49,011 nucleotides of DNA from an uncultured Flavobacteriales bacterium (GTDB lineage: Bacteria; Bacteroidota; Bacteroidia; Flavobacteriales_D; Crocinitomicaceae), in the NCBI GenBank assembly GCA_913059205.1, contig CAJXRM010000011.1, positions 1-49,011 on the forward strand, given 5' to 3'. A program made the translations under genes and the position numbers. The notes under the pieces were generated by a model. The model did not search any database and had not been told where the DNA came from. It saw only the letters and a program-made list of their open reading frames with translations. Shown here piece after piece: positions 17,386 through 25,512 of this stretch (its first letter is position 1; the number at the start of each line of letters is the position of its first letter).

Positions 17386-17702
17386 TGATCTGTAGTATTA
17401 TGTAAAACATTTGGGTTTATAGATCTTTTTTTGTTAAAAAGAATAACGTCCAAATTCGTTGTGTTGTCATGAACGATTACATTAGTATCTGGAAGTCTTT
17501 GTGAATCTAATGCATCCAAATCGATTAAATTTAGAATTGAATTGTCAGTCGCAATAACTGACTCATCTACTAGCTTATAATCAATATTATATCGTTCTAT
17601 ATTGGTAGGCGTATCTACCGGAACAACGTATCGTTCAGTAATCGATTGACTCCAAATTAATGAAGTAAAACTCAGCGAAATTAGCGTTAATAGAGTTTTC
17701 AT
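17382..17702 (-). CDS. Small secreted protein, unknown function
   Basis: The 106-residue protein has a Sec signal peptide (MKTLLTLISLSFTSLIWSQ, cleavage near WSQ-S). The mature part of about 87 residues is hydrophilic and Asn/Asp-rich with no cysteine or recognised domain. It ends with INPNVLHNTTDQ. It is translationally coupled (four-base overlap) to the CUB/T9SS protein gene, so the two products probably act together outside the inner membrane. A TATCTTTG box at 17729-17736 is its likely promoter. Confidence 0.6.
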   Translation of the reverse strand: MKTLLTLISLSFTSLIWSQSITERYVVPVDTPTNIERYNIDYKLVDESVIATDNSILNLIDLDALDSQRLPDTNVIVHDNTTNLDVILFNKKRSINPNVLHNTTDQ

Positions 17703-17728
17703 GAATGTAGCTTTTAGTTAATTACCTA

Positions 17729-17736
17729 CAAAGATA
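17729..17736 (-). promoter_or_regulatory. Probable -7 box (TATCTTTG) of the two-gene secreted operon
   Basis: On the minus strand TATCTTTG matches TAnnTTTG and ends 26 bases before the ATG at 17702. Confidence 0.5.
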
Positions 17737-17916
17737 ACGAATATTGTTGAAAAAAGGTTGCTTAAACATTGTTTTAATACGCTAATAAACAGCAGTTTGA
17801 TTCATATTAACTTAACATTATCACTAGATATATTCTACGAGATGGCTAAAATTTTAACTCACAATGTTCATTTATTCATTTTCATAGATTTTTCAAAAAA
17901 ACTCAATTCTGAACAC

Positions 17917-17942
17917 AAAAAAAGAGGGAAACTATCCCTCCT
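17917..17942 (-). terminator. Rho-independent terminator after murB
   Basis: On the minus strand AGGAGGGA and TCCCTCTT pair around a 5-base loop, followed by seven T residues. It lies about 75 bases downstream of the murB stop. Confidence 0.7.
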
Positions 17943-18017
17943 AAATAAAGCCATCTTAATTCTTAATCGAAAAAACTTTGTTTCTGAACAATAAATATGT
18001 TAGAAATTTCGCGTAAA

Positions 18018-19025
18018 CTACAATATATTGACCTCTCGCTCTAATTCCACTCCAAATTTTGATCTAATATCATTAATAATAGTCGTAGACAGATCAAATA
18101 TTTCACTTCCATGACTATTGGAATAGTTCACCAATACTAAAGCTTGTTTTTTGTGCACTCCAAAAGTTGAAATTGTTTTACCCTTCCAGCCTGCCTGCTC
18201 AATTAACCAGCCTGCAGCCAATTTAACTTTTCCATCCCCGGCAGGATAATTCGGGACATTTTCATGACTCTTTTCGATTTCTTTTAATACATCAATAGGA
18301 ACAACTGGATTTTTAAAGAAACTACCAGCATTTCCTATTTCTTTAGGATCAGGAAGCTTACTAGAACGTATGGCAATTACTGCATCGCTGACATCCTTTA
18401 TGCTTGGATTCTTAATTCCTTTTTTTTCCAATTCTGTGTTAATTGCTCCATAACTCGAATTGATCCGATGAATTTTATTCAATTTATAGGTAACGGATAA
18501 TATGATAAATTGATCCTTTAATGCACGTTTAAAAACACTCTCTCGATAACCAAATTGACATTCTTCATGTGTGAACGTTCTTATCATTCCAGTAGAAATC
18601 TCAAAGGCTTCCAAAGAATGAAAAACATCTTTTATTTCAACTCCATATGCTCCAATATTCTGCATTGGACTCGCCCCAACACTGCCTGGTATCAATGAAA
18701 GATTTTCAATTCCACCAAAATTGTGTTCGATGCATTTTAAAACAAATTCATGCCATACTTCTCCTGCCCCCGATTTGACAACAACCGATTCGTCAGATTC
18801 TTCAATTATTTCAAAGCCCTTGATTTCATTTCGAATAACCAACCCATCAACATCCTTTGTGAATAAAACATTACTTCCTCCACCTAAAACAAGTAAAGCA
18901 TCATCATTGCGCTCCTGTAATACTTTCTTCAATTCATCGATTGACGAAAATCGTGCGAAGCGCTTTGCTACCACTTGAATTCCAAACGTATTGTATTCTT
19001 TTAATGGGACATTATTCAAAATCAT
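18018..19025 (-). CDS. murB: UDP-N-acetylenolpyruvoylglucosamine reductase
   Basis: MurB reduces UDP-GlcNAc-enolpyruvate to UDP-MurNAc with NADPH and FAD in peptidoglycan precursor synthesis. The 335 residues fit the type I (E. coli-like) family. Visible motifs are the start PLKEYNTFGIQ, the FAD-binding LVLGGGSNVLF (44-54), IPGSVGASPMQNIGAYGVEI, the FGYRESVFK segment characteristic of type I enzymes, GNAGSFFKNPV with the catalytic Ser, and the late AAGWLIEQAGWKG. It is cytoplasmic and monocistronic, divergent from the hotdog thioesterase gene. A TAATTTTG box lies four bases upstream of its ATG. Confidence 0.95.
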   Translation of the reverse strand: MILNNVPLKEYNTFGIQVVAKRFARFSSIDELKKVLQERNDDALLVLGGGSNVLFTKDVDGLVIRNEIKGFEIIEESDESVVVKSGAGEVWHEFVLKCIEHNFGGIENLSLIPGSVGASPMQNIGAYGVEIKDVFHSLEAFEISTGMIRTFTHEECQFGYRESVFKRALKDQFIILSVTYKLNKIHRINSSYGAINTELEKKGIKNPSIKDVSDAVIAIRSSKLPDPKEIGNAGSFFKNPVVPIDVLKEIEKSHENVPNYPAGDGKVKLAAGWLIEQAGWKGKTISTFGVHKKQALVLVNYSNSHGSEIFDLSTTIINDIRSKFGVELEREVNIL

Positions 19026-19029
19026 AATT

Positions 19030-19037
19030 CAAAATTA
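19030..19037 (-). promoter_or_regulatory. Possible -7 box (TAATTTTG) of murB
   Basis: On the minus strand TAATTTTG matches TAnnTTTG and ends four bases before the murB ATG, implying a very short or absent leader. Confidence 0.4.
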
Positions 19038-19114
19038 GTGGAAAACTAAAACGAATGAAACCACTCTAAAAATAAACTTCAACGTTCGATTGTTGTTAAT
19101 TTCGTGAATGCACG

Positions 19115-19122
19115 TAAATTTG
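19115..19122 (+). promoter_or_regulatory. Probable -7 box (TAAATTTG) of the menaquinone block
   Basis: TAAATTTG matches TAnnTTTG and ends four bases before the ATG at 19127. TTG triplets at 19091-19096 lie 18-21 bases upstream, a suitable -33 position. Confidence 0.5.
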
Positions 19123-19126
19123 TACC

Positions 19127-19546
19127 ATGGAGCTCAAAAAAATATCACTCGAAGACGTGAATCGTTTTAGCGAAAACACTCTTCTAAGTCATTTAGGAAT
19201 TGAAATCACTGAAATTGGGACTGATTTTATATCTGCACGAATGCCAGTTGATAAACGAACACACCAACCAATGGGATTATTGCATGGTGGAGCGAGTGTT
19301 GTTTTAATTGAAAGTTTAGGTTCGGTTGGATCAAGCCTTTTGCTCGATTTAGATGTAGAACACCCTGTAGGACTCGAAGTTAACGCGAATCATGTTGGTG
19401 CTGCTCGAACAGGTTTCGTGGCTGCAAAAGCGAAAATCGTGCACGCCGGAAAAAGAACTCATGTATGGCAAGTTGAAGTGGAAACTGAAGACACAAAACG
19501 CTTGGTCTGTACAGGTCGATTAACCGTAATGATTGTAAAACGCTAA
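19127..19546 (+). CDS. Hotdog-fold thioesterase (PaaI/MenI-like)
   Basis: This 139-residue single hotdog-domain acyl-CoA thioesterase has the family helix and active-site region PVDKRTHQPMGLLHGGASVVLIESLGS (about 41-67; the HGG motif precedes the catalytic Glu) and the C-terminal strand WQVEVETEDTKRLVCTGRLTV. Sitting directly before isochorismate synthase and menD, it most likely hydrolyses 1,4-dihydroxy-2-naphthoyl-CoA in menaquinone synthesis (inference from context). A general PaaI/YbgC-like thioesterase is the alternative. Confidence 0.85.
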   Translation: MELKKISLEDVNRFSENTLLSHLGIEITEIGTDFISARMPVDKRTHQPMGLLHGGASVVLIESLGSVGSSLLLDLDVEHPVGLEVNANHVGAARTGFVAAKAKIVHAGKRTHVWQVEVETEDTKRLVCTGRLTVMIVKR

Positions 19547-19552
19547 TTTCGA

Positions 19553-20509
19553 TTGGGTGATATTTTAAAATATCGAATTCCAAATCATGATTTGGTTGAA
19601 CAAAAAGGCACATTTCAAGAAATAGATAATTTCCGAAATATTTCTGGTTTTGTTCTAACTACTTTTGATAAAAAGAAAAAATACCATTTTAACCCAAGTA
19701 ACGCGTCAGAAGAGTTGTCTTTTTCCCTTGAAAAACCATTGTGTTACACTAAAAAAGAATACACTGATTTAGCAACATCCTTTTTAGAAGCAATTAAAGA
19801 TCAATGTCTTTCAAAAGCTATTTTTTCACGAGTTAAACATGCCGCTTTTGATTCAGAACCTAACGATTTATTCAGGCAATTGTGTTTGGCCTATCCAGAA
19901 GCGTTTGTGTATTTTGTATCTTCACCGTTGTTCGGGACCTGGATTGGTGCTTCTCCCGAAATACTGATTGAAACCCAAGGGAATACTGCTAAAACAATTT
20001 CACTTGCCGGAACCTTAAAGCGAGATTCTCATGAATTCTGGGAGAACAAAGAAAAAAACGAACAAGATTTCGTTACACGCTTTATCACCTCTAAACTTGT
20101 TGAATCGAATGTTGAGAATTTAGACATTTCGGGTCAACACGAGATTAATGCTGGACCTGTTCGACATTTAAAAACTGCATTCCAATTTGATTTAGGCTTA
20201 AATTCGGCTATCGATATAGCAGAGCGACTGCATCCAACTCCGGCTGTTAGTGGATTTCCTCAACAAGAAGCAATCGATTTGATTGGTAAATCAGAAAAGC
20301 ACTACCGCAAACTGTACGCTGGAATGATTGGAGTAATCGATAATGATTCAACGAAGCTGTTTGTCAATTTACGTTGTGCTGAAATTATTCACAATCAGGC
20401 GTATCTCTATTTAGGAGGAGGATTTACAAAGGACTCAAATATAGAATCTGAATGGATTGAAACAGAAAATAAAGCCAAAACATTACTGAACGTAATGAAA
20501 AAACAATAG
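19553..20509 (+). CDS. menF: Isochorismate synthase (chorismate-binding enzyme), TTG start
   Basis: This enzyme converts chorismate to isochorismate, the first committed step of menaquinone synthesis. The 318 residues carry chorismate-utilising enzyme signatures: KAIFSRVKHA, TWIGASPEILIE, ISLAGTLKRD, FVTRFITSKLV, AGPVRHLKT, LHPTPAVSGFPQQEA, and YAGMIGVID with FVNLRCAEI at the C-terminus. It is shorter at the N-terminus than many family members. The frame opens with TTG six bases after the thioesterase stop, and no ATG fits the family start, so TTG is chosen. It lies 12 bases upstream of menD. Confidence 0.88.
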   Translation: MGDILKYRIPNHDLVEQKGTFQEIDNFRNISGFVLTTFDKKKKYHFNPSNASEELSFSLEKPLCYTKKEYTDLATSFLEAIKDQCLSKAIFSRVKHAAFDSEPNDLFRQLCLAYPEAFVYFVSSPLFGTWIGASPEILIETQGNTAKTISLAGTLKRDSHEFWENKEKNEQDFVTRFITSKLVESNVENLDISGQHEINAGPVRHLKTAFQFDLGLNSAIDIAERLHPTPAVSGFPQQEAIDLIGKSEKHYRKLYAGMIGVIDNDSTKLFVNLRCAEIIHNQAYLYLGGGFTKDSNIESEWIETENKAKTLLNVMKKQ

Positions 20510-20521
20510 TTTTGAAATCTT

Positions 20522-22216
20522 ATGCGAACAACAAATAAATCTGGTATCTCAGCTTTTGTAAATGAATGTGTAAAACATGGTATGAGTCATGTAGTTTGTT
20601 CGCCTGGTTCACGAAATGCGCCCTTGGTAATTGCTTTCGATGAACATCCTAAAATAACCACATTTGTCATTCACGATGAACGTTGCGCTGCGTTTTACGC
20701 GATGGGAATGGCTCAACAATTAAACGCGCCTGTTGGAATTACCTGCACCTCTGGATCTGCAATGCTGAATTATTATCCAGCCGTTGCAGAAGCATATTAC
20801 CAATCGATACCATTGGTTGTATTATCAGCGGATCGTCCAGAAGAATGGATTGACCACGGTGACGGACAAACAATCGTTCAGCGTGGAGTTTACGCAAATC
20901 ACATTCGGTTCGAAAGCACAATACAAGAAAAACTAGATGCTGGTTTCAGTCTTGAAAATTTAATTGCAACTGTTAAAGCAGGTTTTCAAAACGGTAATGG
21001 AAATTCGAAAGGACCAATTCATTTCAATGTGCCAATTAATGAACCATTATATGAAACAATTGAAGTTGAAAACGATGATTTTGAAAAATATGAAATTGAA
21101 CTTATAGAAAATGAACTTTCAAAAGCAGATATAACATTCATTCAAAATACGTGGAAGAACGCAGAAAGAAAAATGATTCTCTGCGGTCAACTTCCCAAGA
21201 ATGCCTATTTACTTCAAAAACTAATCGATTTAAGCAATGATTCATCCGTTGCAGTTTTAGTTGAAAACACATCCAATTTAGCACATCCTTCTTTTATTCA
21301 TTGCATTGATCGTACTTTAGAAGGAGTCAAGGAAATAGAAAAATTTAAACCAGACTTATTAATTACTATTGGCGGGGCAGTTGTTTCAAAGCGTATCAAA
21401 CAATTTTTGCGAAATGCAGAAATTGAAAATCATTGGAAAATCGGTTATGACTTCCCAAAAATGGATACTTATCGCGCACTAACTAATTCATTTGAATGCA
21501 ATCCAACTTCGTTTTTTCAACTACTGTTAAATGCTAAAACAGAGCCGAAAAACACGATGTTTGGCGCTCGATGGAAACAATTGGATTTTTTAGCACAGAA
21601 TAAAATCAAACCGTTTTTTGAAACAATTCCTTATTCCGACTTAAGTGTGTTTGAGACTATTTTAGACTATATTCCAGAAGACAGCTTTCTTCACATGGGA
21701 AACAGTTCAGTTGTTCGTTATTGTCAATTGTTCGACCCGATAAAATCACTTACTTACTTTTCCAATCGTGGAACAAGTGGAATTGACGGTTGCACGAGCA
21801 CAGCTTGTGGAATAGCGTTAATGTCACCTTCAAAATGCAACGTTTTAATTACAGGAGATGTATCGTTCTTCTATGACAGTAATGCATTGTGGAGCAATCA
21901 CCTCCCTTCTAACCTAAGGATAATTTTAATCAACAACGGCGGCGGCGGTATTTTTAAAATTATTCCTGGACCTAGTTCAACACCTCAATCTGACTTATTT
22001 TTTGAAGCCAAACATTCGTTTAAAGCAGAATATATTTGCAAAGCATTTGGTGTGCACTATTTGCATGCTCAATCCATTCAAGAAATTGAATCTGTAATGG
22101 ATGAATTTTATCTTGAAACTACCGACAACAAGCCTAAATTACTTGAGATTACAACACCATCAGAATTAAATCCAACAGTTTTAAAAGATTTCTTTAATAC
22201 CATCTGCAATTCTTAA
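20522..22216 (+). CDS. menD: SEPHCHC synthase (2-succinyl-5-enolpyruvyl-6-hydroxy-3-cyclohexene-1-carboxylate synthase)
   Basis: MenD is a thiamine-diphosphate enzyme that joins isochorismate with 2-oxoglutarate in menaquinone synthesis. The 564 residues match the family length. The N-terminal pyrimidine-binding domain has HVVCSPGSRNAPLVIAF, FVIHDERCAAFYAMGMA and GITCTSGSAMLNYYPAVAEA. The C-terminal diphosphate-binding domain has NRGTSGIDGCTSTA, then ITGDVSFFYDSNALW as the GD...N cofactor motif, and LINNGGGGIFKIIPG. It follows isochorismate synthase directly. Downstream menaquinone genes (menB, menA and so on) are not in the window. Confidence 0.95.
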   Translation: MRTTNKSGISAFVNECVKHGMSHVVCSPGSRNAPLVIAFDEHPKITTFVIHDERCAAFYAMGMAQQLNAPVGITCTSGSAMLNYYPAVAEAYYQSIPLVVLSADRPEEWIDHGDGQTIVQRGVYANHIRFESTIQEKLDAGFSLENLIATVKAGFQNGNGNSKGPIHFNVPINEPLYETIEVENDDFEKYEIELIENELSKADITFIQNTWKNAERKMILCGQLPKNAYLLQKLIDLSNDSSVAVLVENTSNLAHPSFIHCIDRTLEGVKEIEKFKPDLLITIGGAVVSKRIKQFLRNAEIENHWKIGYDFPKMDTYRALTNSFECNPTSFFQLLLNAKTEPKNTMFGARWKQLDFLAQNKIKPFFETIPYSDLSVFETILDYIPEDSFLHMGNSSVVRYCQLFDPIKSLTYFSNRGTSGIDGCTSTACGIALMSPSKCNVLITGDVSFFYDSNALWSNHLPSNLRIILINNGGGGIFKIIPGPSSTPQSDLFFEAKHSFKAEYICKAFGVHYLHAQSIQEIESVMDEFYLETTDNKPKLLEITTPSELNPTVLKDFFNTICNS

Positions 22217-22225
22217 TTTCTTCAT

Positions 22226-22233
22226 TAATTTTG
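22226..22233 (+). promoter_or_regulatory. Possible -7 box (TAATTTTG) of terC
   Basis: TAATTTTG matches TAnnTTTG, lies 10 bases after the menD stop and 16 bases before the terC ATG. No convincing -33 TTG is seen. Confidence 0.35.
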
Positions 22234-22249
22234 TTGAAAATTAGACGCA

Positions 22250-22996
22250 ATGGATTTTTCAATTTTATTGACTTGGGACGGTATATTTTACCTAGTTGTT
22301 TTATCTCTTTTGGAGATTGTCTTGGGTATCGACAACATCATATTCATTTCCATAGTTACAGATAAACTAGACAAAATTGAACAGCGCAAAGCACGAAACA
22401 TTGGTTTAGGCCTTGCACTAGTCATTCGATTGATACTTCTAACCATTGTTGCATGGATTATGCAGATGGTTGAACCATTGTTTTACATAAAAGAAATTCC
22501 ATTTTCAGGACAAAGTATTGTTCTTTTAATTGGTGGACTGTTTCTGATATACAAAAGCACAACAGAAATGCATGAAAGTGTTACGGGACATCAATCCGAA
22601 ACAGCAAAAAAATCCTCTAAATTGTCGGCGGTAATAACTCAGATCGTTTTAATTGATATCGTATTTAGTTTCGATTCGATTATTACGGCTATTGGTATGA
22701 CCAATGGTATAAAGGCAGAAACAGGTCATAATCCAATGATAATTATCTATCTCGCAGTGATAATCTCAATGATAATAATGTTACTTTTTGCAAGACAAAT
22801 TTCTGATTTCATAAACAATCGTCCTACAATAAAAATGATTGCACTAGGATTCTTGGTGACAATTGGAGTTATTTTAGTTGCGGAAGCATTCGGCCAACAT
22901 ATTCCAAAAGGTTATATTTATTTTGCGATGGTTTATGCTCTTTTAGTTGAATTTTTAAATATTCGAATGCGCAAGAACAAAAAAGAAGGAGAATAA
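22250..22996 (+). CDS. TerC family integral membrane protein
   Basis: The 248-residue protein has about seven transmembrane helices and the TerC/YceF signature: LLEIVLGIDNIIFISIV near the N-terminus and its repeat VLIDIVFSFDSIITAIGMT after the central loop, with acidic residues inside the helices. TerC proteins are linked to metal (manganese) efflux and to metalation of exported proteins. It ends MRMRKNKKEGE-like on the cytoplasmic side. The stop codon TAATG overlaps the start of the next gene by one base, so it leads a short operon with three small proteins. Confidence 0.9.
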   Translation: MDFSILLTWDGIFYLVVLSLLEIVLGIDNIIFISIVTDKLDKIEQRKARNIGLGLALVIRLILLTIVAWIMQMVEPLFYIKEIPFSGQSIVLLIGGLFLIYKSTTEMHESVTGHQSETAKKSSKLSAVITQIVLIDIVFSFDSIITAIGMTNGIKAETGHNPMIIIYLAVIISMIIMLLFARQISDFINNRPTIKMIALGFLVTIGVILVAEAFGQHIPKGYIYFAMVYALLVEFLNIRMRKNKKEGE

Positions 22997-23577
22997 TGCT
23001 AAAAGAAGACGCCCTTCTTTATTTCCCTTTAGTTGATGACATTGAAATGGATGAATTGTACGATCAATTACTTTTCGAACAAAAACAATTTCTTTCAAAC
23101 CGAATGCCCATCTCAAAAGTCTTTAACCCGAGAATTGCTCGCTTAAAAAAAATGGATGAAGCGTATGTTTTTTTTGGAGGTAATAATCAATCAAAATTAA
23201 ATCCAACAATTGAATTAAGACTAGCAGAAAGCGATTCCATTGAAGTGAGTTATCTTAACTTTCAAGAAAATTTAAATTTAATTAAACTGGAATTATTCAA
23301 GGCGAAAAATGTGAATCAACTTCTTGTTGCAATTGACAATCTCTTTAAAAACCAACATTATTTTGCACATAAAATGGGATCATTTGGCACAGCTCTGGAT
23401 TATCAGCCAATTGTTTCGAAAGAACCCGATGCCATGGAAATTCTAAGTGGAATTAAATTTGCAAAAGAAAATGGAGTTATCACCTTTGATCAACTTTCAC
23501 AATTACCGGATGATAATATTCTTGTTGAAGAAGCAAATCGATTATCTTTGTGGTTAAAAATAGAAACCAATGTCTGA
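22996..23577 (+). CDS. Conserved-looking protein of unknown function
   Basis: The 193-residue protein is soluble, with no signal peptide or transmembrane helix. It is mostly alpha-helical, acidic at the start (MDELYDQLLFEQKQFLSNRM) and basic around residues 45-55 (RIARLKKMDEAY). Its central part has a glycine pair, FFGGNNQSK. It is not a recognised family. It is translationally coupled to terC (one-base overlap) and overlaps the DUF493 gene by eight bases, so a linked function is likely. Confidence 0.65.
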   Translation: MLKEDALLYFPLVDDIEMDELYDQLLFEQKQFLSNRMPISKVFNPRIARLKKMDEAYVFFGGNNQSKLNPTIELRLAESDSIEVSYLNFQENLNLIKLELFKAKNVNQLLVAIDNLFKNQHYFAHKMGSFGTALDYQPIVSKEPDAMEILSGIKFAKENGVITFDQLSQLPDDNILVEEANRLSLWLKIETNV

Positions 23578-23836
23578 TATTTTTAAAAGTTTAAGAGCTC
23601 AACTTGAACTCGAAGAATGGCCGAATGTTTATCTTTTTAAACTAATTGCGCCAAACAATTCAGAAACAGTTGCAAAAATAACAGCACTTTTTGACGATGG
23701 AGCTGATTTACACTATCAACCCTCGAAAACAGGAAAGTATATAAGCATTAGTGCAAAAGAAATGATGATGGATGTAGATTCAATCATTGCAAAATATGAA
23801 CAAGCTGCCTTGATTGAAGGCGTAATGACGTTGTAA
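23570..23836 (+). CDS. DUF493 (YbeD-like) family protein
   Basis: The 88-residue protein starts near LELEEWPNVYLFKLIAPNN and follows the DUF493/YbeD pattern: a short ferredoxin-like fold with the strand WPNVYLFKLI, the strand GKYISISAKEMM and the helix VDSIIAKYEQAALIEGVM. The fold resembles ACT-type regulatory domains, and the function is not established. It overlaps the preceding gene by eight bases and is two bases before the next. Confidence 0.75.
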   Translation: MSDIFKSLRAQLELEEWPNVYLFKLIAPNNSETVAKITALFDDGADLHYQPSKTGKYISISAKEMMMDVDSIIAKYEQAALIEGVMTL

Positions 23837-23837
23837 T

Positions 23838-24236
23838 ATGATATTAATAGGATTTAACTGGCAAGACGTTTTAATCGGAATGCTTTGGGTTTCAATCATT
23901 GTTTTGGTTTTAGTAATTGGATATAAAAAATTACTCTCACACCTAGGGAAAGATGATATTATAAGAGAAGATTACTGTGTTTTGTACAATGTTGAAGCAT
24001 CTGTCGTTACAGGTGAAATACCTTTCTATTTTACATCTGAACAAGTTAAAAATGTTTCTATATGGATACAAGACGAATCCATGAATGACCTTTTAGAGGT
24101 ATCCAATCAGGAATGTAAAGTTGGTGGCAACATAATTCGTTACGATTCAACCAATTTAAAAAATGGAACTTACTTCTACTGTTTAAGGACTGAAAACCAG
24201 AAAATCAGCAAAAAAATGGTAATTTTTCATGGATAG
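23838..24236 (+). CDS. Membrane-anchored small protein, unknown function
   Basis: The 132-residue protein has one N-terminal transmembrane helix (about 10-30, VLIGMLWVSIIVLVLVIGY), a basic stretch (KKLLSHLGK) and a C-terminal beta-sandwich-like domain of about 90 residues (EIPFYFTSEQ, VSIWIQDES, LKNGTYFYCLRTENQKISKKMVIF). The end resembles the fold of T9SS C-terminal domains, but the protein has an anchor rather than a cleavable signal, so I do not call it a T9SS substrate. It is the last gene of the terC operon. Confidence 0.6.
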   Translation: MILIGFNWQDVLIGMLWVSIIVLVLVIGYKKLLSHLGKDDIIREDYCVLYNVEASVVTGEIPFYFTSEQVKNVSIWIQDESMNDLLEVSNQECKVGGNIIRYDSTNLKNGTYFYCLRTENQKISKKMVIFHG

Positions 24237-24342
24237 CATGACAAATTGACGCTAAATTAATACTGGCAAAGTTGTTGACTTTGATATTTTAGAATTAAAT
24301 TTAGAGCGTAGAGCTAATAAACAACAATAAAAAATAAAAGTT

Positions 24343-24660
24343 ATGGCATTAGAAATAACAGATGCGAATTTCGAAGAATTAGTAATGAAATCAGATAAAC
24401 CGGTTGTGGTTGATTTCTGGGCAGAATGGTGTGGACCTTGTCGCATGATTGGACCAGTTATCGAAGAAATGGCAACTGAATACGATGGAAAGGCAGTAAT
24501 TGGGAAAGTGAATGTTGACGAGAACCCAGGTGTTTCGGCAAAATTCGGAGTAAGAAACATTCCTACTATTCTTTTCGTGAAAAATGGAGAAATTGCTGAC
24601 AAATCTGTAGGCGCAGTTCCAAAAGCACAGTTAACATCTAAATTAGATGCAATCTTATAA
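24343..24660 (+). CDS. trxA: Thioredoxin
   Basis: This 105-residue thioredoxin is the general dithiol reductant for ribonucleotide reductase, peroxiredoxins and others. The active site is FWAEWCGPCRMIGP (C30, C33), with the conserved DENPGVSAKFGVRNIPTI (cis-Pro in NIPT) and the C-terminal GAVPKAQL. It is cytoplasmic with no signal. It is a single gene followed by a strong terminator. A long minus-strand open frame over it is a shadow. Confidence 0.96.
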   Translation: MALEITDANFEELVMKSDKPVVVDFWAEWCGPCRMIGPVIEEMATEYDGKAVIGKVNVDENPGVSAKFGVRNIPTILFVKNGEIADKSVGAVPKAQLTSKLDAIL

Positions 24661-24684
24661 TTGATTTTATAATTCAAAAAGATT

Positions 24685-24715
24685 AAAGCCTTTCCATAAT
24701 CGAAAGGCTTTTTTT
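24685..24715 (+). terminator. Rho-independent terminator after trxA
   Basis: A perfect 10-bp stem, AAAGCCTTTC with GAAAGGCTTT, and a 7-base loop are followed by a T run. It begins 25 bases after the trxA stop. Confidence 0.9.
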
Positions 24716-24730
24716 GTGACTTTAAAGTAG

Positions 24731-24738
24731 TAACTTTG
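24731..24738 (+). promoter_or_regulatory. Probable -7 box (TAACTTTG) of the 24755 gene
   Basis: TAACTTTG matches TAnnTTTG and ends 16 bases before the ATG at 24755. The trxA terminator sits immediately upstream and supplies the only TTG near -33, at a short spacing. Confidence 0.5.
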
Positions 24739-24754
24739 CCCAAAATTTATTGAA

Positions 24755-25435
24755 ATGTCAGCATTTGTAAGAAGACTAAAGTATTACGGAATTGGATTTG
24801 GAATGGGATTGGTTTTTATCTTTTTCTTTTTTCAAAACAGAGGATGTTCTTGGCTGCCATCCAACCGAGTGAAAAATGCCATTCTTGATCGATTGATTGT
24901 AATCTCTGACAGTACAGACCTTGTTTTAAAAGAAAAAGGCCTTTCAATCGAAGACATACTTCTTGCATTAAATGAAGGTGATGTTGAATTTGACGAAAGC
25001 GACAAGGACAACGAATCGAAAATGTACATCATTGAGCAAGACAATGTGAAATATGCATTTTCATTACCATTTGAAAGCTTCATCTCTGAAGTTCAAATTC
25101 GAGACAAAAAGAAAACAATTACACCCACAAAAATTGGTTTTGGAAACATTCTTCATTACCCAAATGATGACTATTTAGTGTATCCAGACTCAACGAAACT
25201 AGTAACATGTCAGCAAGAAGCATTAGGTCTAATAGAGCCGAAAAAAATATTGAAACTTATTAAAAATTCTGGTAGATTTAATTTTGAAAAATCGAATTTA
25301 AATCAACGTCCTAAACCTGAACATCATATTACATTTAAAAGCAAAGGAGAAACTGTTGGAGCAAAAATTATTTGGTACAAAAACAAATTAAACATCACTT
25401 CTTTCGTTTCTGAAAAAACTGAAAGTTGTAAATAA
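24755..25435 (+). CDS. Membrane-anchored protein, possibly DUF4258-like
   Basis: The 226-residue protein has an N-terminal transmembrane helix (about 10-28, YYGIGFGMGLVFIFFFF). A CSWLPSNRV segment follows, then a helix LKEKGLSIEDILLALNEGDVEF with the acidic DESDKDNES. The arrangement resembles Flavobacteriales proteins annotated DUF4258, which I recall only approximately. The second half is an alternating-strand region (ITFKSKGETVGAKIIWYKNKL) with no recognised family. It is probably in the periplasm, anchored to the inner membrane. It is a single gene with its own promoter box, upstream of the lipid A genes. Confidence 0.6.
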   Translation: MSAFVRRLKYYGIGFGMGLVFIFFFFQNRGCSWLPSNRVKNAILDRLIVISDSTDLVLKEKGLSIEDILLALNEGDVEFDESDKDNESKMYIIEQDNVKYAFSLPFESFISEVQIRDKKKTITPTKIGFGNILHYPNDDYLVYPDSTKLVTCQQEALGLIEPKKILKLIKNSGRFNFEKSNLNQRPKPEHHITFKSKGETVGAKIIWYKNKLNITSFVSEKTESCK

Positions 25436-25500
25436 GGTTTATCCTTAGAGCAATGTTAATAAAAGTGACATTGTTTTAACCAGAGATAGTATTGTTTTTA

Positions 25501-25508
25501 TATTTTTG
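25501..25508 (+). promoter_or_regulatory. Possible -7 box (TATTTTTG) of the lpxD operon
   Basis: TATTTTTG matches TAnnTTTG and ends four bases before the lpxD ATG at 25513, again implying a leaderless or near-leaderless transcript. No -33 TTG is at standard spacing. Confidence 0.35.
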
Positions 25509-25512
25509 AGAC

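Larger units (their letters stand above)
17703..18017. other. Gene-free spacer with promoter box and terminator
   Basis: This 315-base spacer between murB and the small secreted protein gene (both minus strand) holds the murB terminator (17917-17942) and a -7 box for the next transcript (17729-17736). A 78-codon plus-strand frame here crosses the terminator and has no protein character, so I do not count it as a gene. Confidence 0.6.

Noticed and set aside
17758..17994. 78-codon plus-strand frame in the spacer after murB
   Set aside because: It runs through the murB terminator hairpin in antisense, has low-complexity composition and no neighbour on that strand.
24252..24743. 163-codon minus-strand frame over trxA
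   Set aside because: It lies antisense to an unambiguous thioredoxin gene and across its terminator, with no protein-family character.
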